Shown here: one piece after another, positions 8,843 through 15,374 of the stretch
Position numbering within the stretch: position 1 is the first letter of the stretch
How the letters are laid out: each line of letters starts with the position of its first letter
Assembly: GCA_024196135.1 (NCBI GenBank)
Contig: JAMQCK010000813.1
Span: forward strand, 1 to 15,374
Length of the DNA stretch: 15,374 nt
Origin: Pleurotus ostreatus/Saccharomyces cerevisiae fusant
Taxonomy: Eukaryota; Opisthokonta
Direction of reading: 5' to 3'
Program-made: the position numbers and the translations under genes
The notes under the pieces: generated by a model
Seen by the model: the letters and a program-made list of their open reading frames with translations, nothing else
Database searches by the model: none
Told to the model about the DNA's origin: nothing

Positions 8843-10691
8843 ATGTCCAACCCCTCACAGGCCGCCGTCTCTCAAGTCGACGTGCCGCCTCCTCATGCGG
8901 AGCTCGATGCGTCTTCTCAGCTCATCATGCGTTTTGCGGAGATGGTGGCGGACTCTCTTGCGCTCGACTCTGACGCGCGGGATGAGCTTCGTGACTTCGT
9001 AACGGTGCGTGCTGATCAACTCTTCTCGCCCCGAATCTGACGCAGGCTCAGCTCCTGCTCAACCGTGGCACGATGTACTCGACTGTCTTCCAGCAGGCAA
9101 CCGCGCTTCACCAGGTCGCTCTTCAGCGCGCCATGCTGAAGAAAATGGAACGAATGGAAGCCATCGTGATCCACCTCAAGGCGGCAGCCTTGCACAAGAC
9201 CGATCTCGAGGACTGCCAACGGGTGAGCTTACAATCTTGTTATGTCTGGTGCACGAGCTCACTCCCGATCGCAGGCGGAAATGGGGCTCATCTGCCGGCG
9301 CGTCACTTGGGATCCCAAGCGGTACGACTTCGACAACACGTCCCTCGCTAATGCTGCCTGGGTACGCCCTCTTGCTCTCATCGCCGGCGGCGTTATACTC
9401 ACCATTCTGCAGGCTATCCTCGAAGAGAACAAAGCCTTCAATAATTTCTATCAGTACTTTACCGAGCCGCGCTCGGCAACACTCGAGAAGAACGCGGACA
9501 GCGCAATGAGCGAGCGCTGCTCTAGTGCGAAGAACACACTGCGTCTCACCGTGAGTCGGCTGTTTGTCTGTGTCTTCGTTATCGCTGAAGCGTGGTAGAT
9601 TATCAGTCACGCAGCTAGCGATGGAGGAACCTCGCTCACGAAGGCAACACGAATTGCAGCCAAACGCCTCGGCGGCATCCTGGACCACACGAAGATCACG
9701 GCAGACGATGTCATTCGCATGGCGCTCTTTGTACGTCGATCCTTCATGTCTTTAGATCGCTAGTAACCATCCAAAGCGCCACTTCTTCCGACTGAACGAG
9801 GAGCAGTTGACGCCGAAGACGTCGAAGGAGAAGAAGCGCAAGCACTCCGACATGGATACAGACGAGGATGGTGGCGCTGGCGAGGACAACGACGCGCAAG
9901 ACGGCAAGAAGGGGGCACCACCTCCGCCTGGTGCCGACTTTTGGACGCTTCTTCTGAACCCGCTTCATGCTAAGCTCAAGGAGCTGGGGTCCGAGCAGGG
10001 GGAGATGTATAAGCAGTATGTGATCTCTTTGCTTGTCGTCACTGAGACCTCACAACAGCGTAGATTCATCAACAGCCTCATGGAGCACGAGCGCAAGCTC
10101 TTCAAGGATGACAAGCTCCCTCTTATCCCCTTGGTGGAGCGCCGCTTCGCGACGTCGAGCTCCACACGGAGCTCTTCGAGTGCACGCACTTCCCTCACCA
10201 GCTTCGCTCAGGGTCCAGCCACCTCGACCTCTGGCGGCGGCATCCAAGGGTCTTTGCAGACGGTCTTACAGCCACCGCTGCAGCAGAACACTCTCGCGCC
10301 TGCGTCTCGTGGTGCTGCCCCGCGGCAGGTCAACGACTTGCTGAACCCAATTCAAGGTAAGTTTCCCAATCCTTCGGCGTAGTCCTCGAAAGTCTGATCC
10401 CGCCTTTGTCAGGCCTTTCTACTTCTACTGCTTTCGGTGCAGGTCCCTCGGCCGTGTCTTCCTCTGCCACTCCCCTCCGCTTCCAGCGCGACGAATACGC
10501 CGCTGCCAGTGCGAGTGGTGCTGCAGTAATGATGGGTATGTCGTTAACGAGTCCTATTTACCGATGCCTGACTTCCTCTCACAGGTGGCGAGGGAGGGTT
10601 CAACCGTCGCTTCAACCAGTTTCCCGCTACTTTTGGGGCCCCATCCGACCAGCAGTACGAGCAATCGCAGTGGGTTTCGGGGCAGCAGTGA
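8843..10691 (+). CDS. Uncharacterised basidiomycete protein, 9 exons, likely nuclear
   Basis: I do not recognise a function. Exons: 8843-9004, 9046-9222, 9275-9361, 9413-9550, 9599-9730, 9777-10015, 10064-10356, 10413-10535, 10585-10691. All join in frame to give about 485 residues ending FGAPSDQQYEQSQWVSGQQ. Residues 1-232 are mainly amphipathic helix, with QRAMLKKMERMEAIVIHLK and a RRVTWDPKRYDFDN patch. A basic stretch KTSKEKKRKH (246-255) followed by acidic repeats suggests a nuclear signal. ADFWTLLLNPLHAKLKELGS (285-304) and FINSLMEHERKLFKDD (about 313-328) form a second helical block. After about residue 345 the chain is Ser/Thr/Gly/Gln-rich and probably disordered. From memory the layout resembles a large agaricomycete family of unknown role. 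The acceptor of intron 5 (AAAG at 9776) is non-consensus. The alternative TTTAG at 9755 would leave a 25-nt intron, too short. The gene follows the transposase-like gene on the same strand and could be its partner, but this is not shown. Confidence 0.8.
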
Positions 10692-11477
10692 GTTCCTTGC
10701 TCGAACTACCTAGGTACACGTAGTAGCACATGAGCCTCTACCTTTACATGTTCTCAATATATGCAGTCAACCTGTCATCATACCATGTAGTGCCGAGAAT
10801 CAGGGAGGAAGGGCGTAGCAGGCAAACGAGAGCGCGGGTCGGGCGGCAGCGCGGGTAGCACGTGGAAGCCACATGCGGCCAAACACCTAGCGTGGGGCTG
10901 CGGCATCACCTATATTTCAGACAACGAGCAGTCAGGAGACAGGTGTTCTGGCGATAGCTAGGATTCAAGGTGCCCGGATTACCTACGTTTCGAGTTTTCA
11001 CAGCTAACATCTACGTCCTTCTACCACACCCAAAAACTAGGTGTGGACGACGCGGCCGTGTAGGACTATATTCGCTCTCCTGCGGAAGGAGAGAAATACA
11101 AGATCTACCGATCAAGGAATGTCGAACATCAAGGTATCGCACGGTCATGTGACTATCAAATTTGAACAACGTGGCTTTCGGGTCAAGCGTTTTGAAACCG
11201 GCTCTGCATTCGGTCTTGAAGCGCACGCAGTGGCTACATATCGAGAAGAGCGCTTCAAAAACAGCCGGAACTCAAGAGGGAATGCGTGACCCCCACGCAC
11301 GCAACACAAGGCGGCGACAAGAGCGAAATCCTCTCATGTTCCAAATAGTACATTGTTCATTTGAAAGGCGTGACAGTTACAAGATATACTAAGTACAAAG
11401 CAAGAGTTCGTTTCCTATAGTCCGTTCGAAGCCATACAAGCCGTATTTTGTCAGACAATTGAGCACCGGCCACACGC
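10692..11477. other. Convergent intergenic region, no gene seen
   Basis: Two genes point at each other across this 786-bp stretch, so it should contain both 3' UTRs and transcription ends. Small open frames at about 11011-11392 show no motif or splice logic. I see no repeat or RNA gene here. Confidence 0.6.
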
Positions 11478-13599
11478 TTAGTTCGTCGTCGCATTCGTGT
11501 ACTCCGTCTTCGCGAGGCCAACGCGGCTGTTGGTCGTGTCGTACACGGAGTAGAAGCGCTGCAGGAACGCGAAGCCGTCAATGAAGTCCAGCCCTTGCCC
11601 GCTCTCGCTCCCCATGTCGGAGGTGACGAGGTAGATCTTGTTGTCGTCGCCGCCGAGGAGGCTGTTGAGCTTGCGAGGCCAGATCTGCGCGTTGGGGGTG
11701 AACTCGAAGGTGGTCTGGGGGTGGGGCGTAAGATCATATTCCAGGGCAGACGGAGAGCATAGGGAGCAAAAGGCCCTTAAGAAAAATTAACGTGGAATTG
11801 AGGAAGAATGCTCACATCACCAATCTTGAAGAACAAGCTCTTCAGCGAGTTGTACTGGTCCTCTGTGATGGTGAGGAGGCCGGTCGAGCTGTGACCGCGT
11901 GAGCACATGACACTTTGCCAGCCCAGACGAACACGACGTACTTGTCAAGTGTCGCCCCGGTCGCCTTCTGGTACTTCTGGAAAGCGTCGGTGGCGATCAG
12001 GAGGAGGGTGGTGCCTTGGAAGACGTCAGAGTGCGACACAGTATGAGGCAACTCAGATACATACCCGTGTCGACAATGCCCGCCAAGTTATCCATCAGCG
12101 TCGTGCCATCCTCGCCGTACGTGACAGTCTGGTCGATGCCCCAGTAGTTGCTCGCGGGCGACGTGCTCGTGATGGGCGTGTAGGTGATCTGGCCGGTGAA
12201 GCTGGAGCGTAATCAGATATGTTATATATATGGGTCAGGGCAAGGCTGAGCTGCTCACCGCTCATCGTCCGTCCCCCCAAACGTCATCTCCCCGTTCGCC
12301 ACCTCCTCCGTCGACGTTGTCGGCTGGTAGAAGATACCGATGGACTCGGTCGGGATCGTGCCCTGCTTGTACAAGTTGTCGGTCACGGTCGGCACGCTGG
12401 AGGTGCTGGCGACGGTGCCTATGGGTGTGGGTTAGTCAGGTTCGAAAGGAAATGATGAAAGGAAAGAGAAGGGAGATATGCGTACCCTGCGTAAGGTCAA
12501 CGGGCCCGATACCAAGGATACCATCGACGTCGTTGACAGCTAGTTGCAAAACGATAGACGCCCCCTGCGAGGACGCTGTGGAGTCCGCGTGGCCGGTCCG
12601 AACGCGCCTCCGTATCATCTGTACGCTCGGGACACGCAGTCAATGCCTTCCAGAGGCCCGTCTCGCTAGCTGAGGGCACACACCAACCAGCCCGAGTTAT
12701 CACAGCGCTGGCACGACGACCAGCCCACTGCTTTGCGCGTCTTAATGTACAAGCAGCGCGCCGACGCGCGCCTGCTGCCCCCTCGCCGAGACTCGGCGCG
12801 GCGCGCCTGGCGTCATATCTCGCGTGGGGAGCGGGGTGGGCGAGGGAGCGGGGGGCGTCTATCGTTTTGCAACTAGCTGGAAGCCCTGCGCGCTCGAGGC
12901 GACGCCGATGGACTGGCTCTTGATGACGAGGTCGTCGCCGAGGGTGACTTGGTCGGTGTCTGGACCGGCAACTCGTCAGTAAAGTCGTCCATGGCGCAAA
13001 AGGTGAGAGCTTACATTCCGTCCCGCTGACTTTGCCACTGCCGTACGAGACGTTCTGATGCGAGTGTCGTCAGCTTTTAACTTTCTGAAAGGATGGATGC
13101 TGTGGCTCACGAATTTGTGCCCCGTGCTCTTGCTGGTAGATGTCTCCTTGTACTTCTTGTCGGCGCCGACCCACGTGTTTGAGCTGCCTAAAGGAGTGTC
13201 AGCTCGGCGTACCCTGCGACCTTGCAAGGGGGAGATTACCAGTATCGATGAGCAGTGTGTAGTCAGTAGCAGGGCTGCCAACACCGACGCTCAAGGTGTA
13301 TGTGACGGCTACGGAAGGCGTCAGCTCTACTTATCCATCCACGACTCAAGTCACAACGCACTCGCATCGGTGACCGGCACCGTATCATCCGCGTCACTCG
13401 CCGCAGCGTCCGTCTTCGCAAAGCTCTGCCTGTCCGCCGTCAACGTCGTCCTGTGCTTGAACGCCGCCGGGCCATGGGGCTGGCATCCGCGCAGGAGCTT
13501 CTTCGCGCGGGCGCGGTCGCTCGCGAGGATGTCCTTCGCGTGGCGCTTGGGGAACTTGGTGGCGAAGGGGAGGGCGCGGATGACGACGTGGGAGGCCAT
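11478..13599 (-). CDS. Polyporopepsin-like aspartic protease (peptidase family A1), exon interrupted by a transposable element
   Basis: This is a pepsin-fold acid endopeptidase, closely resembling polyporopepsin of wood-decay fungi. Exons on the minus strand: 13599-13362, 13308-13240, 13187-13111, 13054-13015, 12959-12874, [element], 12540-12486, 12418-12259, 12201-12065, 12014-11942, 11888-11816, 11714-11478. Phases agree throughout. Without the element the product is 414 residues, a usual length. The N-terminus RALPFATKFPKRHAKDILASDRARAKKL looks like a propeptide, but I see no signal peptide. The mature part starts near VTYTLSVGVGSP. The two catalytic motifs are DTGSSNTW (D101) and DTGTT (D286). 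The flap region is NVSYGSGKVSGTEYTDQVTL, and DVDGILGIGPVDLTQG and LDFIDGFAFLQRFYSVYD are typical family blocks. After GFQL the reading runs into the 331-bp element and meets a TAG at 12861-12859. The product is therefore truncated after about 186 residues unless the element is spliced. All other splice sites are intact, which suggests a recent insertion or tolerance by splicing. Confidence 0.92.
12543..12565 (+). repeat. Terminal inverted repeat, low-coordinate end of the MITE
   Basis: The 23-bp repeat starts GTTGCAAAACGATAGACG and ends in five C. It is directly preceded by TA and pairs perfectly with the copy at 12851-12873. The next inner base breaks the match. Confidence 0.92.
12851..12873 (-). 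repeat. Terminal inverted repeat, high-coordinate end of the MITE
   Basis: This is the exact reverse complement of 12543-12565. On the plus strand it is followed by TA at 12874-12875, giving the target-site duplication. Confidence 0.92.
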
Positions 13600-15152
13600 G
13601 GTCGTAGTTGTAGTCGGAAGTGTGGTCGTAGATGTGCAGAATCGAGAGTGGGTACCGAGGCGTTGGAGCCGTTCAATCCTGCTGAGAGACGCTTATATAC
13701 CTCCAGGGACATAGAAACCGGTGCGCTCCCAGCCCCGAGCGTCATAAGAGACGTCGCGCAACCGGCTGCGGGGCAGGGAGGAGGGTACAGATAGGGAGAG
13801 CCGAAAGCACACGCCTGCCGGATTTCCTTTGCGACCGGACGGGCATGTTAACCTAAGGCTGTTGGCAGTCTGTGCATGCCATCAGACCGAGAACGGGCGG
13901 GTGCGGGGAAGGGGGGCCAGCCGACCGCCAAAGAACGCGCGGTAGGGCGCAAGAGAGGAGCGGGGGTGGCTACCGCTGACGCAGGCTTCGCTGCGACGAA
14001 CATTGCGCAGGAACAGAGGAACCAGGGCATGGGGCGAGTGAGATAGCAGAATTAGACGCAGTGATGATGAGGGTCGCAAAGAGGCTTCCGCCATGGAAGA
14101 GTTGGGCAGCATCATGGGTGGGTGAGGCAGCAAGGCATAAGGCGACTGAATAGGATAGGATCATCGGTAGACACTGTAGGCTTGATCCCAGTCAAGGCAG
14201 GCTCCGAGCTGAGAAGATAAGTATCGACTGTCCATTGCTTAGCCGTTGGTTCCCGAGCCTGTCTCAATAGGGCTGAGCTGCTCCAAGTGCCTGAGGGCCT
14301 AGCAAGGAAGGCACTGTCGACGTCCTTGAGCGTCACTGAGGCAAGCAGGAGCATGTCATGGTGAAGGAATGGAATCTTCATGCGCAGCAGCACGCTGATA
14401 TACTTTGGAAGGTGTAAACATAGCCAGAGAAGAGTTGGCGTCATCAGAACCTGAGAAAGAGGAACATGTGGCCTGAGAATAGCTGCTAGCGCTCGCTGGG
14501 GGAAGCGGCCAGGAGAGCTACGGGATATGGGCAACGCAGCTGCTGAGTAATGGCTTATTTGAGTCAGTCTTTCAGGGATGCCAAATAAAAGGCTATAGAG
14601 TAGCAGTGTAGATGGTGGCAAGAGGCAGAGGTCTCGGACACTTTAGAAGTTCGATTTTCACGTGAGTAGTTATCCGCGATCACGAGACTCGGTATTCCCC
14701 GAAGAGAAGTTCAACTTCCAGGAGCGCAAGGACCCCGGGGTGTAAGCTTTGCGTCATGCCTGCCAAAGTGCACTCGCGCGGTACCAAACCACACATATCG
14801 TCAGGGTCTTACATTTAGATGTATAGACACCAGGGACAGTCGTAAATGAACGATATGTCTAGCAAGACCTATGAAAGAAAGGTTCATAAGTACCGTACCC
14901 ATCTCAATTAGAAAGGCATATCGCACTCCAAGGAGTGCGCGTAGAATTAGACACAAGTCAAGGGAGGGAATCATCAGAGCACAGACAATAGTTAGAGCAA
15001 GGTATGCAGTATGCAATATGCAAGAGACGGGGATATAAAGGATAGCTACGGACGAGTTACGACGGCGTGGGGTGAATGCAAGCGATAGATAGAAGATGGT
15101 GCGACTCATAAGTTATGCGCCACAGGTCCGTCCGTCGTCCGCGTGCCGCTCC
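13600..15152. other. Upstream region of the protease and 3' flank of the right-edge gene
   Basis: About 1.55 kb without a gene I can support. It contains the protease promoter (13600-13850). Between about 14040 and 15110 the sequence is less GC-rich than the genes on either side. Minus-strand open frames at 14112-14621 and 14801-15109 are rich in Leu/Ile/Ser but show no family motif, and they lie where a 3' UTR of the right-edge gene would be expected. Confidence 0.5.
13693..13699 (-). promoter_or_regulatory. TATA box of the aspartic protease gene
   Basis: The minus strand reads TATATAAG about 95-100 bp upstream of the ATG at 13599. The same frame as the start codon has a TAA inside this box and no other ATG in between, so the start at 13599 is well supported. 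The leader before the ATG is rich in ACC/ACT triplets. Confidence 0.6.
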
Positions 15153-15374
15153 CTACGCCGGAGATCCATGCGCCTCGCCCCCCTCGTCGATTGTCGGTGT
15201 CGTCATGCGCGAACGAGACGTCGCGGTGCTCATCCCAGAGCGTGATGTCGCGCCGCTGAGAGTCCGAGTATGCGCGCCGCTCTCCACGCGCGTGTGCGTC
15301 CTGCTGCCGGACCGTACATGTGCGTTGCTCGCCGTCCGCGCGTGCGCCGCGAACTGCTCCGGAAGCTTAGGACT
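15153..15374 (-). CDS. C-terminal end of an unknown gene, truncated by window edge
   Basis: From the right edge the minus strand is open for 73 codons in one frame and ends in TAG at 15155-15153. The tail reads SPKLPEQFAAHARTASNAHV..., then a Ser/Thr/Arg-rich low-complexity stretch, closing with TTPTIDEGGEAHGSPA. Third codon positions are strongly G/C. The composition drops to lower GC immediately after the stop, as expected for coding sequence followed by a 3' UTR. There is no recognisable domain. It may be the disordered C-terminus of a larger protein, for example a membrane or signalling protein, but that cannot be told. A random open frame in GC-rich DNA is the alternative. Confidence 0.5.
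   Translation of the reverse strand, partial: SPKLPEQFAAHARTASNAHVRSGSRTHTRVESGAHTRTLSGATSRSGMSTATSRSRMTTPTIDEGGEAHGSPA

Larger units (their letters stand above)
12543..12873. mobile_element. 331-bp non-autonomous TIR element (MITE), Tc1/mariner-like TA target, inside a protease exon
   Basis: Both ends carry the same 23-bp sequence in opposite orientation, beginning GTTGCAAAACGATAGACG, with no mismatch. The element is bordered on each side by TA (12541-12542 and 12874-12875). Removing the element and one TA rejoins the protease codons as CAG CTA GCT GTC, reading Q-L-A-V in frame, so the empty site can be read directly. The target CAGCTAGCTG is itself palindromic. Because of that, a 4-bp CTAG duplication with a 22-bp repeat is an equally literal reading. 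TA duplication and small size fit a MITE moved by a Tc1/mariner-type transposase. No transposase is encoded. The interior is GC-rich and includes a small hairpin CGCCGAG-A-CTCGGCG at 12784-12798. Confidence 0.88.

Noticed and set aside
12541..12874. Exact removal of the whole MITE as one GT-AG intron (GT at the element start, TAG formed by the TA duplication plus G)
   Set aside because: It removes 334 nt and shifts the protease frame by one base, so it does not restore the product. The acceptor at 12565 fits better.
14112..14621. Minus-strand open frame of 169 codons
   Set aside because: No family motif and no neighbouring exons. It lies in a stretch of lower GC that looks non-coding.
14801..15109. 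Minus-strand open frame of 102 codons, strongly hydrophobic
   Set aside because: Could be a small membrane protein, but it lies in the expected 3' UTR of the right-edge gene and shows no recognisable signature.
1..15374. tRNA or rRNA genes, CRISPR arrays and bacterial operons
   Set aside because: None seen. The genes are spliced and eukaryotic, and no regularly spaced repeats are present.

Overview
The window looks like nuclear DNA of a filamentous basidiomycete, most likely an agaricomycete. The genes carry many GT-AG introns of about 40-70 nt. The proteins belong to typical fungal or agaricomycete families: a PDR-type ABC transporter, a polyporopepsin-like aspartic protease and a CACTA/Plavaka-like transposase. 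All gene models below were spliced by hand from reading-frame continuity and splice sites. No database search was possible.

Layout. (1) 1-1323, minus strand: the first six exons of a PDR/ABCG transporter that runs off the left edge. (2) 1324-3345: about 2 kb with no gene I can support. (3) 3346/3441-8096, plus strand: a 13-exon, roughly 1338-residue transposase-like gene. It has a ubiquitin-like N-terminus ending in Gly-Gly, a C2H2-like zinc finger, an RNase-H-like DDE core with CxxC, and a Cys/His-rich C-terminus. The first ubiquitin-like strand is separated by one reading-frame break from an apparent ATG at 3346. (4) 8843-10691, plus strand: a 9-exon, 485-residue gene of unknown function, encoding a nuclear-looking protein. 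(5) 11478-13599, minus strand: a polyporopepsin-like A1 aspartic protease with both DTG active sites. (6) 12543-12873: a 331-bp element with perfect 23-bp terminal inverted repeats and a TA duplication, sitting inside an exon of the protease. (7) 15153-15374, minus strand: the probable C-terminus of one more gene entering from the right.

The genes do not form an obvious pathway. The most notable item is the small TA-flanked element in the protease gene. It has the signature of a Tc1/mariner-type MITE. It brings an in-frame stop, but its ends and interior also offer splice sites that would restore the frame with an eight-residue insertion. The second is the unusual domain string of the large transposase-like gene, and whether the unknown gene behind it belongs to the same element.
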